The notes: generated by a model not told the origin, from the letters alone. Counted from the first letter of the stretch, positions 8,096 through 18,553 are shown. The stretch is DNA of 64,000 bases from Pseudarthrobacter oxydans (GCF_030812335.1 NZ_JAUSSN010000002.1:62001-126000); one strand, 5' to 3'. Made by a program: numbers and translations.

Positions 8096-11062
8096 CCGTC
8101 CGGTGAGCGACCAGGCGTCCTCGGAACCCCCGTCGTCGTCGTCCGGGCCGCCGGAGCCGCCGTTGGCGCCGTCGGCGCCGTCTGCGCCGTCGTAATACTG
8201 TGTGTTCTGGCCGCGACGGTCCAGGTCCGCGGCGACGAGGTCCTCCGCGTAGCCGCCCTGGGCGACGTTCGCGTTGGCGTTCTCGCTCAGCGCCGCGGTC
8301 TGGGAATCGGCGATGGCGGGCACCTCCATGCCCTTCATGGCCGCGAGAACGGTCGCCAGATCATCCGGTTTGACCAGCACGTCGCGGGCCTTGGAGCCCT
8401 CGGAGGGGCCCACCACGCCGCGGGATTCAAGCAGGTCCATGAGCCGTCCGGCCTTCGCGAAGCCGACCCGCAGTTTGCGCTGCAGCATCGAGGTGGACCC
8501 GAACTGGGTCGTGACCACGAGCTCGGTGGCCTGCAGCAGGACCTCGAGGTCGTCGCCGATGTCGTCGTCGATCTGCTTCTTCGGCGCCTCGGGGGCGACG
8601 TCGTCGCGGTACTCGGCCTTGAGCTGGCCCTTGACGTGCTCGACGACCTTGTGGATTTCGGATTCGGTGACCCAGGCGCCCTGGACACGCATGGCCTTCG
8701 AGGCGCCCATCGGCAGGAAGAGCGCGTCGCCCTGGCCGATCAGTTTCTCGGCGCCCGGCTGGTCCAGGACCACGCGGGAGTCGGTGACGGAGGAGGTCGC
8801 GAACGCCATCCTCGAGGGCACATTGGCCTTGATCAGGCCGGTGACGACGTCGACCGAGGGCCGCTGGGTGGCGAGCACCAGGTGGATGCCGGCGGCCCGG
8901 GCCAGCTGCGTGATGCGGACAATCGAGTCCTCGACGTCCCGCGGGGCGACCATCATCAGGTCCGCGAGCTCGTCGACGATCACCAGCAGGTACGGGTACG
9001 GCCGGATGACCCGTTTGGACCCCTCGGGCGGGTGGACCTTGCCGGCGCGGACGGCCTTGTTGAAGTCGTCGATGTGCTTGAAGCCGTAGTTGGCGAGGTC
9101 GTCGTAGCGGGCATCCATCTCGCGGACCACCCACTGCAGGGCCTCGGCGGCCTTTTTGGGGTTGGTGATGATCGGGGTGATCAGGTGCGGGACACCCTCG
9201 TAGGCGGTGAGTTCCACGCGCTTGGGGTCCACCATGACCATGCGGACCTCGTCGGGGGTGGCGCGCATCAGGATGGAGGTGATCATGGCGTTCACGAACG
9301 CCGACTTGCCGGCACCGGTGGCACCCGCCACCAGAAGGTGCGGCATCTTGGCGAGGTTCGCGACGACGTAGCCGCCCTCGACGTCCTTGCCGACGCCGAT
9401 CACCATGGGGTGCTCGGTCCGCCGGGCGTTCTGGCTGCGGAGCACGTCGCCCAGGGACACGGTCTCGCGGTCCGTGTTGGGGATCTCGATGCCGATCGCG
9501 GACCGGCCGGGGATGGGGCTCAGGATGCGGACGTCCGAGCTGGCGACGGCGTAGGAGATGTTCTTGGACAGGGCGGTGACACGTTCGACCTTGGTGCCCG
9601 GAGAGAGTTCGATCTCGTAGCGGGTCACGGTGGGGCCGCGGCTGAACCCGGTGACCTGCGCCTCGACGTTGAACTGGTTCAGCGTTTCGGTCAGTGAGGC
9701 GACAATGGCGTCGTTGGCTTCGGTGCGTTCCTTGGGGATGGAGCCCGGTGTCAGCACGTCCGACGGCGGCAGCGTGTACGTCACGTCGCCCGCGAGCGAC
9801 AGCTGTTCGGTGCGCTGCGGAATCGGGGTGGGCAGCGGTACCGGGACGACGGGTTTGGAGGGGACCTGCGCGGCGGCCGCCACCGCGGCGGCCCCGGGTG
9901 CGGGGGCTGCCGGGTTCAGCGAACCGGCGGCGACCATGCCCGGGGTGACGAGCGGGATCGCCTCGGTGGAGTTGTCCCCGGCCGCTCCGGCGGCGCTGCC
10001 CAGCCCCTGGGCGGCCTTGATCTTCTCGACGGCGAGCTCGGCCTGGGTGGGACGGCGCACTCCCGGCGCGACGGACCTGGAACCGGTTTTGGCGCCACCG
10101 GCGGCGCGGGCGGCTTCGGCTTCCTCGTCGGCGATGAGGGCCCGTTCGAAGGCCTCGTCGCCGACGTAGCCTTCCAGCCCGGCGTCCTCGTCCTGGTCCT
10201 TGCCGAAGAGGCGGCGGCGCTTCTTTTTGGCCGGGGCCGGGGTGTCGTTTTCGTAGAGGTAGCTGCGGTCGTGGCCGTCGGTGCTGGCGTCGTGGTCCTG
10301 CAGGTCGATGCCCATGAGGTGCTCGTAGGCGCCGCGCAGCCGGCCCGGGATGGCGCCGAACGGCGTGGCGGTGACGATCAGCAGTGAGGTGAAGGCGAGC
10401 ACGCCGTACACGGCCAGCGGGACGGCCGGGTGGATGGCGGCCAGCGGGGCGGCGGCGAGGTAGCCGAGCATGCCGCCGGCCTGGCGCAGCCCGTCGAATC
10501 CCTCGGCGACGCTCGGTTCCCCGCCGATGACGTGGGCCAGGCCGGTGCCGGCGAAGGTCATGATCAGGAAGCCGATCCCGATCCGGTTGTTGCCGCGGCC
10601 GTCGACGGGCTGGCGGAACAGCCGGAAGGCGCAGACAATCAGCATGAGCGGCAGCAGCAGCGACATCCAGCCGAAGGTGCCGTTGACGATTCCGTAGACC
10701 ATGTCCGGGAACCAGCCCTGGAAGCCCCACCAGGCGAAAGTGGCGACGAAGACTCCGAGCGCGAGGTTGAACAGGGCTGCGCCGTCGCGGCGGTCCTCGG
10801 GGGCGAGGTCGCTGACGTCGTAGCCGATCCGGCGGATTCCCGCCCCGACGACGTGGGCAACGCCCACCCAGGCCCCGGCCACAACCCGGACCAGCCAGGG
10901 CTGTTTGGGTTCGACGGCGGCCAGCTGGCGGGTGCGCGCGGTACCCGTTGCTCCGGAGGGCTTGCCGGTTTTGGACGCAGCCGGGCCGGAGCCCCGAGCC
11001 GAAGAGCTGCCTGATTTACCGCTGGGGTTTCCTCTAGGCGCGGAGGAAGTACGTGTCGCCAT
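8093..11062 (-). CDS. ftsK: DNA translocase FtsK/SpoIIIE
   Basis: A septum-located hexameric DNA pump that clears chromosome DNA at division. From ATG 11062 it is 989 residues: a Ser/Gly/Lys-rich head, four or five membrane helices (from VFVATFAWWGFQGW onward), a Pro/Ala linker, the motor with Walker A GATGAGKS and DPKRVELTAYEGVPHL, and a C-terminal winged-helix gamma domain (GSTSMLQRKLRVGFAKAGRL) that reads orienting DNA motifs. An alternative in-frame ATG at 11125 adds 21 residues; neither has a strong ribosome site. The start MATRTSS looks the more typical. It lies upstream of pgsA in one direction. Confidence 0.95.
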   Translation of the reverse strand: MATRTSSAPRGNPSGKSGSSSARGSGPAASKTGKPSGATGTARTRQLAAVEPKQPWLVRVVAGAWVGVAHVVGAGIRRIGYDVSDLAPEDRRDGAALFNLALGVFVATFAWWGFQGWFPDMVYGIVNGTFGWMSLLLPLMLIVCAFRLFRQPVDGRGNNRIGIGFLIMTFAGTGLAHVIGGEPSVAEGFDGLRQAGGMLGYLAAAPLAAIHPAVPLAVYGVLAFTSLLIVTATPFGAIPGRLRGAYEHLMGIDLQDHDASTDGHDRSYLYENDTPAPAKKKRRRLFGKDQDEDAGLEGYVGDEAFERALIADEEAEAARAAGGAKTGSRSVAPGVRRPTQAELAVEKIKAAQGLGSAAGAAGDNSTEAIPLVTPGMVAAGSLNPAAPAPGAAAVAAAAQVPSKPVVPVPLPTPIPQRTEQLSLAGDVTYTLPPSDVLTPGSIPKERTEANDAIVASLTETLNQFNVEAQVTGFSRGPTVTRYEIELSPGTKVERVTALSKNISYAVASSDVRILSPIPGRSAIGIEIPNTDRETVSLGDVLRSQNARRTEHPMVIGVGKDVEGGYVVANLAKMPHLLVAGATGAGKSAFVNAMITSILMRATPDEVRMVMVDPKRVELTAYEGVPHLITPIITNPKKAAEALQWVVREMDARYDDLANYGFKHIDDFNKAVRAGKVHPPEGSKRVIRPYPYLLVIVDELADLMMVAPRDVEDSIVRITQLARAAGIHLVLATQRPSVDVVTGLIKANVPSRMAFATSSVTDSRVVLDQPGAEKLIGQGDALFLPMGASKAMRVQGAWVTESEIHKVVEHVKGQLKAEYRDDVAPEAPKKQIDDDIGDDLEVLLQATELVVTTQFGSTSMLQRKLRVGFAKAGRLMDLLESRGVVGPSEGSKARDVLVKPDDLATVLAAMKGMEVPAIADSQTAALSENANANVAQGGYAEDLVAADLDRRGQNTQYYDGADGADGANGGSGGPDDDDGGSEDAWSLTGR

Positions 11063-11252
11063 ACCCGCTACGGTACCTGACTCCGGCCCGAAAACCGCGG
11101 ATTTCCGGGCCTCCGCGGGGACCATGTTGCCGGCCGGAGACGCAAGAACGGCCCTCCCGGTCCGCCGCGAGCAGTAGCCTGCGGCAGGCCGGGAAGGCCG
11201 TCATGGTTTGAAGCAAGGTGCCCGGGCCACCGGGGCCTGGAGACCCGGAGCT

Positions 11253-12944
<1,692 letters not shown>

Positions 12945-13004
12945 AATGCACTACTTTCCAGGCGGTGACCGGCCTGGTCTCTACTCATCAGAAGGAACAC
13001 CTGA

Positions 13005-13913
13005 TCAGGAAAAGACCATGCCGGCTTCCGCCAAGTCCTCGCGGATGGTTTCGATCTCAGCTTCGTCCGGCTCCACGAGGGGCAATCGGACAACCGAGTT
13101 GGGCAGGACTCCCTGCCACTTAAGAACTTGCTTCGCAGCAACAGCACCCTGAATGTGGGTCATCACTGCACGGACCAGAGGGTCCAGTTCGAAATGTATG
13201 GTGCGGGCGGTGGCGAAGTCGCCCGCAAGTGCGGCATCGATCATGGCGCGGAACTGCCGCGACGCGACGTGCGCGGAGACGCTGACGAGCCCGACGGCGC
13301 CCGCTGCCATCCACGGCAGGGTCAGCCCGTCGTCGCCGGAGTACACGTCCAGGTCCGTGTTCGCGAGGACCCGGGTCACGGCGGCGAAGTCGGCCTTGGC
13401 ATCCTTGAGCGCCACGATGTTCGGGTGGTCCGCGAGCCGGATCATGGTTTCGGGCAGGATCGGCACGCAGGAACGGCCCGGGATGTCGTAGACCATCACC
13501 GGAAGATCGGCGGCGTCGGCGACGGCTTCGATGTGCGCCTGGATGCCCGCCTGGCTCGGCTTGTTGTAGTACGGGGTGACGATCAGCTGGCCGTGCGCTC
13601 CGGCTTTGGCGGCGCGCTTGGCCATTTCGATCGAGTGGGACGTGTGGTTGGTGCCGGTTCCGGCGATGACCTTGGCCCGGTCCCCGACGGCCTCCACGAT
13701 AACGCGGAAGAGCTTTTCCTTTTCGTCGTCTTCCAGCGTGGAGGTCTCCCCCGTGGTGCCGGAAATGACGAGGGCGTCGTTGCCGTCGTCGACGAGCTTG
13801 TTGGCCAGCTCGGCGTTCTGCTGGTAGTCGACCTCACCGTCGGAAGTGAAAGGCGTGACCATGGCGGTCACGAGGGTTCCGAACGTGTAAGAGCGGGTAT
13901 CAGAGTCAGCCAT
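13005..13913 (-). CDS. dapA: 4-hydroxy-tetrahydrodipicolinate synthase
   Basis: DapA condenses pyruvate with aspartate semialdehyde, the first dedicated step of the lysine/DAP pathway. The 302-residue TIM barrel shows GTTGETSTL, the catalytic tyrosine in VMVYDIPGRS and the Schiff-base lysine in NIVALKDAKAD. The ATG at 13913 has no ribosome site; TAACGT lies exactly 7 nt upstream, pointing to a leaderless message. It leads into rnj. dapB is about 3.3 kb away on the same strand. Confidence 0.96.
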   Translation of the reverse strand: MADSDTRSYTFGTLVTAMVTPFTSDGEVDYQQNAELANKLVDDGNDALVISGTTGETSTLEDDEKEKLFRVIVEAVGDRAKVIAGTGTNHTSHSIEMAKRAAKAGAHGQLIVTPYYNKPSQAGIQAHIEAVADAADLPVMVYDIPGRSCVPILPETMIRLADHPNIVALKDAKADFAAVTRVLANTDLDVYSGDDGLTLPWMAAGAVGLVSVSAHVASRQFRAMIDAALAGDFATARTIHFELDPLVRAVMTHIQGAVAAKQVLKWQGVLPNSVVRLPLVEPDEAEIETIREDLAEAGMVFS

Positions 13914-13920
13914 ATGAAAA

Positions 13921-13926
13921 ACGTTA
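13921..13926 (-). promoter_or_regulatory. Putative -10 element for leaderless dapA
   Basis: TAACGT on the minus strand ends 7 nt before the dapA ATG and no Shine-Dalgarno sequence lies between. A TTGTCG hexamer lies about 19 bp further upstream. Transcription would begin at or next to the A of the start codon. Confidence 0.55.
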
Positions 13927-13991
13927 CCCTGTCCCCGGCGTGAACCGACAATGGCGGCAACGTGATGAAGATCAAACCCGGCCCCGCTGCC

Positions 13992-14795
13992 TCATCCGGC
14001 GGCCGGCCCGCGGGAGGAAGGGGCAGGGCGATTCCGGGCCGGGCGTTCCCGGGCATAGCGGTCCAGGGCGCTGTAGTGCAGGGTCGCGGTCAGCACTTCC
14101 GTCCCCGTGCCGGCCGCCTGCCGGATGGGAAGTCCGTCCGGTCCCCAGAAACCGCTGCCGCCCGCCGAAGGACCGGATTCGGTGGTGCCGCCGAGGTTGG
14201 CCAGCACGCTGAACATCCGGTTGTCCATGGCCCGCGCTCCCAGGTGCAGGGCCAGCCGGTGGTCCTCGCCGGCGGTGTAGAGGGCCGAGACGGCATAGAT
14301 GTCCGCACCGGCTGCCGCGGCGTCTCCGGCGTGAACCGGGCGGGCGGCGTCCAGGCAGATGGCAAGCGCGATCCTCCAGTCGTCCAGGTCCAGGATGACC
14401 GCCTGGTCTCCGGCGCGGAAGACCTGCTGCTCCGGGCCGTGGAGCGACACCTTGAAGCCGGCGTCCAGCCCGCCGTTGGGATGCAGCGCGAGCGAGGCCA
14501 GCCGGGGCGTGCCGTCCGCTTCCCGGAACGGGGCGCCGACGACCGCGGTGATCCCGGTGCGCCGGCAGATTTCCCGCAGTCCGTCCAGCCGCGGGTCCGC
14601 GGCGGTCACCCACCGCTCCGGGTCCGCCAGCCCCGTGAGGTCATAGCCGGTCAGGGACAGCTCGGGGAACACCACGAGCCGGGCGCCGTGGTCATCCGCG
14701 TCTTCGATGAGCCGGATATGTTCGGCAACGTTGGCGGGAATGCCGCCGTCGAGGGCCGTGTACTGGATGGCGGAGAGCGTCAGCGCGGTGGTCAC
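13992..14795 (-). CDS. Carbon-nitrogen hydrolase (nitrilase superfamily)
   Basis: A 267-residue amidohydrolase-type enzyme with the superfamily Glu-Lys-Cys triad: Glu in VFPELSLTGYD, Lys in FKVSLHG and Cys in LAICLDAAR. Substrates in this superfamily range from omega-amides to deaminated glutathione and N-carbamoyl compounds; the residues seen do not fix one. The start is GTG at 14795, with TAGGAT 6 nt before it, so it is probably leaderless. The last 15 residues are Pro/Arg/Ser-rich and outside the core. It is not tightly linked to neighbours. Confidence 0.88.
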   Translation of the reverse strand: MTTALTLSAIQYTALDGGIPANVAEHIRLIEDADDHGARLVVFPELSLTGYDLTGLADPERWVTAADPRLDGLREICRRTGITAVVGAPFREADGTPRLASLALHPNGGLDAGFKVSLHGPEQQVFRAGDQAVILDLDDWRIALAICLDAARPVHAGDAAAAGADIYAVSALYTAGEDHRLALHLGARAMDNRMFSVLANLGGTTESGPSAGGSGFWGPDGLPIRQAAGTGTEVLTATLHYSALDRYARERPARNRPAPSSRGPAAG

Positions 14796-14801
14796 CCTGC
14801 C

Positions 14802-14807
14802 ATCCTA
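14802..14807 (-). promoter_or_regulatory. Putative -10 element for leaderless nitrilase-type gene
   Basis: TAGGAT on the minus strand lies 6 nt before the GTG start and no ribosome-binding site intervenes. The arrangement repeats that of several other genes in the window. Confidence 0.5.
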
Positions 14808-14840
14808 GGCACCGTGCCGCGCCAACGGCAGGCCGCCCGG

Positions 14841-14876
14841 GAGGAGGAGGAGGAGGAGGAGGACGAGGAGGACGAC
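14841..14876. repeat. (GAG)n simple sequence tract
   Basis: A run of GAG/GAC triplets between the nitrilase-type gene and the small SOS-box gene. It is noncoding here; on the minus strand it reads CTC repeats just past the stop of the upstream gene. It is probably slippage-prone. Confidence 0.9.
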
Positions 14877-14893
14877 AGGCCGCAGCCGCTGCG

Positions 14894-15280
14894 TCAGGCC
14901 GCCGGGGCATCACCGCCCGGCGGGGCGGTGCAGTAGCGGCCCACCGCGGTTTCGCGCAGGGACTCGGCCCAGGCCGCGAGGCGCTGCGCGGCCCGCACGT
15001 AATGGAACAGCTCGGTGGGGGTCAGGGATTCGAGGTCGGTCTCGGCGAGCCGGCGGGCAAGTTCGGCCCCCGGGGCCTGCGCGGACAGGACGGTGCCTTC
15101 GCGCTGCCATTGGACGTCCTCGGCGGCTTCGCCGGCCACCAACTGCCGGAAGAGGAAGTCCACGACGCCGGGGCTCAGCGCCTTGAGGACACCGGACCCC
15201 GCGTCCGGGACGCGCTGCTCCCGACTGGTGGAGCGGCGCGTCCCGGATGCGGGGAAGACGGGCTCTGGTGTGTTGTTCAT
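14894..15280 (-). CDS. Small protein under a LexA box; function unknown
   Basis: A 128-residue soluble protein without signal peptide or membrane helix. The N-terminus is Ser/Thr/Arg-rich; residues about 30-60 form a helical segment (SPGVVDFLFRQLVAGEAAED). Residues about 85-115 (SLTPTELFHYVRAAQRLAAW) resemble the start of DUF222 domains that precede HNH nucleases, but no nuclease part follows. The ATG at 15280 is preceded by TAGCAT at 6 nt, and the SOS palindrome lies directly before that hexamer. Damage-induced expression is therefore likely. It could be a checkpoint, repair or inhibitor protein; the sequence does not decide. I do not recognise a named family with certainty. Confidence 0.75.
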   Translation of the reverse strand: MNNTPEPVFPASGTRRSTSREQRVPDAGSGVLKALSPGVVDFLFRQLVAGEAAEDVQWQREGTVLSAQAPGAELARRLAETDLESLTPTELFHYVRAAQRLAAWAESLRETAVGRYCTAPPGGDAPAA

Positions 15281-15286
15281 GGGCCC

Positions 15287-15309
15287 ATGCTATTCGAACA
15301 TATATTCGA
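15287..15309 (-). promoter_or_regulatory. LexA (SOS) box abutting a -10 element
   Basis: TCGAACATATATTCGA at 15294-15309 matches 11 of 12 defined positions of the palindrome TCGAACNNNNGTTCGA. One base separates it from TAGCAT (15292-15287, minus strand), which lies 6 nt before the ATG of the small gene at 15280. LexA bound here would cover the spacer of that promoter. The box is also about 70 bp upstream of the divergent DUF418-type gene, which might share the control. Confidence 0.8.
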
Positions 15310-15378
15310 ATACAAGAGGGCCGCAGCCCCACAGCTTAGGGCAGGCTGCCGCACAGGCGGATATGAGACGATCGAGAT

Positions 15379-16647
15379 ATGACCCCGCGCGGAACAGCCT
15401 CCTCAGCCAGGACCGCCCGGGGCCGGGCCGGGAGCAGGACCGGAGCCGGTAAAACCGGCAGCCCCGGAGCACGACTGTCGGGCATCGACGCCGCCCGCGG
15501 GCTGGCCCTGCTGGGCATGATGGCCACGCACGTCTTTCCCACCTTCGAGTCCAATGCCCAGCTCTCCCCCACCTGGGTGGGGCTCGTGTTTTCCGGACGG
15601 GCCTCGGCCTTGTTCGCCGTCCTCGCCGGAATCGGGCTGGCCCTGTCCACCGGCAAGCAGCAGCCGCTGCAGGGTCCGCAGCTGTGGGCGGCCCGCCGGG
15701 GCATCGCTCTCCGGGCACTGGTGATCGGCGCCGTCGGGCTCTCCCTGGGCGGGCTCGAAGTGAACATCGCCATCATCCTGGTCCACTACGCCGTGTTGTT
15801 CCTGTGCGTGCTGCCGTTCCTCGGCCTGGACGTCAAACACCTGCTGGTGCTGGCCGCCGGCTGGGTGCTCGTGAGCCCGGCGCTCGCCTTCCTGCTGCGG
15901 CCCTGGCTCCTCGTGGCCCAACCGCCGCTGCAGCTCGGCCACAACCCCAAGTGGGAGGATCTGTCCACCCCCGACGTGCTACTCGGGGACCTGTTCCTGA
16001 CCGGCTACTACCCGGTCCTCCAGTGGATCACCTATCTGCTGATCGGCCTCGCAATCGGCCGGCTGGCCCTCACGGCCGCCGCGGTCCCGGTCCTGCTGGT
16101 GGCGGTGGGAACCGCGGTGGCGGTCCTGGCCAAGTGGTTCAGCGTGGTGATGATGGAGGACTGGGGCGGCCGGGCGGCGCTGCAGGAGACCCTGCTCGAT
16201 CCCTCGTATCCGCTGGAGAGCCTCCTGCAGGTCAACCTGGCCGGTGTGGACCAGACCGGCTCCGCCTGGTGGCTCGCCTCCAGCGCCCCGCATTCGGGCA
16301 CCACGCTGGATCTGCTGCACACTTCCGGGGTGGCGGCCGTCGTCGTCGGCGTCTTCCTGCTGCTGGGCCGGCTGGTCCAGCGGATCGGGCTGGACGTGCT
16401 GCTCCCGCTGCGCGGTGCCGGCGCCCTGACCCTGAGCTTCTACACGGCCCACCTGTGCGTGATGGCCGCGCTGTACGGCCAGCCGCTGCCGTCCGGGTGG
16501 ACGGTCGAGGGCGTCTACTGGGCGCAGGCCGTGGCGATCCTGGTCCTGGGCGGAATTTTCGCGGCCCTGGCGTGGCGGGGGCCGCTGGAGTGGGTGGCGC
16601 ACGCCGCCAACCAGCTCGGCCGCTACCAGCCGGCCCGCATCCGGTAG
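15379..16647 (+). CDS. DUF418/DUF1624-type multi-pass membrane protein
   Basis: A 422-residue membrane protein with about ten hydrophobic helices. After a basic Arg/Thr/Gly tail, the segment RLSGIDAARGLALLGMMATH is the hallmark of the heparan-alpha-glucosaminide acetyltransferase-like (DUF1624) and DUF418 group, thought to move acyl groups across membranes. The histidine in MMATHVFPTFE fits that motif. Its substrate is unknown. The start is ATG at 15379; about 30 N-terminal residues precede the conserved region, so a later start is possible. It diverges from the SOS-box gene and converges on the gene at 16692. Confidence 0.85.
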   Translation: MTPRGTASSARTARGRAGSRTGAGKTGSPGARLSGIDAARGLALLGMMATHVFPTFESNAQLSPTWVGLVFSGRASALFAVLAGIGLALSTGKQQPLQGPQLWAARRGIALRALVIGAVGLSLGGLEVNIAIILVHYAVLFLCVLPFLGLDVKHLLVLAAGWVLVSPALAFLLRPWLLVAQPPLQLGHNPKWEDLSTPDVLLGDLFLTGYYPVLQWITYLLIGLAIGRLALTAAAVPVLLVAVGTAVAVLAKWFSVVMMEDWGGRAALQETLLDPSYPLESLLQVNLAGVDQTGSAWWLASSAPHSGTTLDLLHTSGVAAVVVGVFLLLGRLVQRIGLDVLLPLRGAGALTLSFYTAHLCVMAALYGQPLPSGWTVEGVYWAQAVAILVLGGIFAALAWRGPLEWVAHAANQLGRYQPARIR

Positions 16648-16691
16648 TTCAGCCGGCGCCGGCCCGCGTCCGGCAGCCCGCTATCTGCGGC

Positions 16692-17183
16692 TCAAGCCTG
16701 GCGGGATCCCGTGCGGTACAGCCGGACGGCGTCGCGCATCGAGGCGCGCGCCCGCTTGCGGTCGCCCGCGGCGTCATAGGCGCAGCTCAGCCGGAACCAG
16801 GAGCGCCAGTCCTCCGGCGCAGCTTCCGTCTCAGCCCGGTACTTCTCGAATTCCAGGTCCGCGGCTTCGCGGATGATCCTTCCGGCGGGGGTGCGCGGCA
16901 GGTTGTCCTCCGGCAGGCCGCCCTCGGCTTCGAGGATTTTCGCCAGCTTCTCGGTGCGGGCGCCGAAGAGCAGCTCGCGGACCAGGGCCCACGCTCCGAT
17001 CACCGGCAGGAGCAGGTACGCCACGCCGAGGGCCTGGGCCACCGGGTTGGCGTCCGTCATCAGCAGCACCGCGCGCTGGAAGGACACCACGAGGTAGAAG
17101 ACCAGCAGGAGGGTGACGGCGCCGACCCAGATCTTGGTGCGGTTGGCTTTGAACGCGGTCAGGACGTTGGCCACGGCGCTCAA
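16692..17183 (-). CDS. Small two-helix membrane protein next to dapB
   Basis: A 163-residue protein with two membrane helices (IWVGAVTLLLVFYLVVSF and ALGVAYLLLPVIGAWALV) and a cytoplasmic C-terminal half (EDWRSWFRLSCAYDAAGDRK) that looks like a single tetratricopeptide-type helix pair. The TTG at 17183 overlaps the dapB stop (TTGA), which favours coupled translation; a GTG at 17174 is an alternative. Relatives occur beside dapB in related actinobacteria. Function is unknown. Confidence 0.8.
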   Translation of the reverse strand: MSAVANVLTAFKANRTKIWVGAVTLLLVFYLVVSFQRAVLLMTDANPVAQALGVAYLLLPVIGAWALVRELLFGARTEKLAKILEAEGGLPEDNLPRTPAGRIIREAADLEFEKYRAETEAAPEDWRSWFRLSCAYDAAGDRKRARASMRDAVRLYRTGSRQA

Positions 17184-17938
17184 AGCCCCAGGTCCAGGTA
17201 GCCGTCCAGGCCCACGGTGAGGCCCGGCCGGGAGGCGATGTTGCGCACACCCAGCAGCACTCCGGGCATAAACGAGGCGCGGTCGAAGGAGTCGTGCCGG
17301 AGGGTCAGCTGCTCCCCCGGCCCGCCCAGCAGGACTTCCTGGTGCGCCACGAGGCCGCGGAGCCGGATACTGTGGACCCGGACGCCGTCGACCTCGCAGC
17401 CGCGGGCGCCGGCGAGCTCGCTTGTGGTGGCGTCGGGGCTGGCCGGGAGGCCGGCGGCGGCACGTTCGGCGGCGATCAGCTGTGCGGTGCGCACGGCCGT
17501 TCCGGACGGGGCGTCCACCTTCTCCGGGTGGTGCAGTTCGATGATTTCCACCGATTCGAAATAGCGCGAGGCCTTGGCCGCGAACGCGGAGGCCAGGACC
17601 GAGCCGAGGGCGAAGTTCGGTGCGATCAGGACTCCGACGCCGGCCTGGCCGGCGAGGAGCTCCTCGAGCCTGGCCAGCCTGTCGGCGTCCCAGCCGGTGG
17701 TCCCGACGACGGCGTGCATGCCGTGTTCGACGGCGAAGCGGACGTTCGCCTCGGTGCTCTCGGGGACCGTCAGGTCCACCACGATCCGGGCTCCGGCGTC
17801 GACGAGGGTGTCCAGGGAGTCGTTCCGGCCCAGCGCGGCGACAAGTTTCAGGTCCGCGGCGGCCTCGACGGCGGCCACCGCTTCGGCGCCCATGCGCCCG
17901 TTCGCGCCCAGCACGGCGACTGCGAGTTGTTCGGTCAT
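17180..17938 (-). CDS. dapB: 4-hydroxy-tetrahydrodipicolinate reductase
   Basis: DapB reduces the DapA product with NAD(P)H. The 252 residues show the Rossmann motif VLGANGRMG at the N-terminus, VGTTGWD, and the substrate-site motif ELHHPEKVDAPSGTA. The C-terminal domain is typical. The ATG is at 17938. It is followed directly by the small membrane protein gene through a 4-bp overlap. About 110 bp separate it from moaE upstream. Confidence 0.96.
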   Translation of the reverse strand: MTEQLAVAVLGANGRMGAEAVAAVEAAADLKLVAALGRNDSLDTLVDAGARIVVDLTVPESTEANVRFAVEHGMHAVVGTTGWDADRLARLEELLAGQAGVGVLIAPNFALGSVLASAFAAKASRYFESVEIIELHHPEKVDAPSGTAVRTAQLIAAERAAAGLPASPDATTSELAGARGCEVDGVRVHSIRLRGLVAHQEVLLGGPGEQLTLRHDSFDRASFMPGVLLGVRNIASRPGLTVGLDGYLDLGL

Positions 17939-18049
17939 GCCCTCAACCCTACCGCCGGGGCGGGTGCCGGCCGGAACCGGCGGCCCTGCGTTACAGGCCC
18001 GCCGCGGGCGCTGATTCCCGTGTTTAGGGCCCGGGTTTGTTGGGCCGGA

Positions 18050-18553
18050 TCAGGCGCCCGCACCGACCCACTCGACGGTGCCGTCGGTGAAGAACTGTTC
18101 CTTCCAGATCGGAACCTGGGCCTTGACCCGGTCCACGAGTTCCGAACAGACCGCGAAGGCCTGGCCCCGGTGCGCGGCGGAGACGGCGCAGACCAGGGCG
18201 GGGTCACCGATCTCCAGCATCCCGATCCGGTGGGCCACCCAGATCCGCACCGGCTGGGCCGGAACACTGCCGGTTTCGCCGGCCGTCCCGGCGGCCGTCC
18301 CGCCGGATCCTGCGGCGGCCTGTTCGGCGACGAGCTGCGCGACGACGTCGGCCATCACCTGGTGCGCCGTCGGGTGCGCGCTGTAGCTGAGCCGCTGGAC
18401 CGGTTTGCCGCCGTCGTGGTTCCGGACCACGCCGCTGAAGCTGACCACGGCGCCCGCAGTGTCGGATTCGACCGCGGCGATGGCCTGGTCCACGGAAATG
18501 GGGTCGGCGCTGAGCACCGCGTTCACCACGTCAAAGGTCGAGTCAGTGGCCAT
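18050..18553 (-). CDS. moaE: Molybdopterin synthase catalytic subunit
   Basis: MoaE pairs with MoaD-thiocarboxylate to convert cyclic pyranopterin monophosphate to molybdopterin. Recognised by AGAVVSFSGVVRNHDGG, the LSYSAHPTAHQVM segment, IWVAHRIGMLEIGDPA, and the catalytic-site end VPIWKEQFFTDGTVEWVG. A Gly/Ala insert (AAAGSGGTAAGTAGETGS) enlarges one loop; the 167-residue total is slightly above normal. The ATG lies within the 3' end of mog (11-bp overlap). The minus-strand order moeA-moaC-mog-moaE implies one transcript. Confidence 0.95.
   Translation of the reverse strand: MATDSTFDVVNAVLSADPISVDQAIAAVESDTAGAVVSFSGVVRNHDGGKPVQRLSYSAHPTAHQVMADVVAQLVAEQAAAGSGGTAAGTAGETGSVPAQPVRIWVAHRIGMLEIGDPALVCAVSAAHRGQAFAVCSELVDRVKAQVPIWKEQFFTDGTVEWVGAGA

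Noticed and set aside
8427..10730. Open frame of 767 codons inside ftsK in another minus-strand frame
   Set aside because: Arg/Pro-rich shadow frame; ftsK explains the region completely.
14841..14876. GAG-rich tract as a ribosome-site array or regulatory array
   Set aside because: It is a simple triplet repeat between genes that are read from the opposite strand; slippage is sufficient.
16652..16663. GCCGGCGCCGGC palindrome as a terminator between convergent genes
   Set aside because: A 12-bp self-complementary sequence without loop or U-run cannot form a normal terminator hairpin and is common by chance in such GC-rich DNA.
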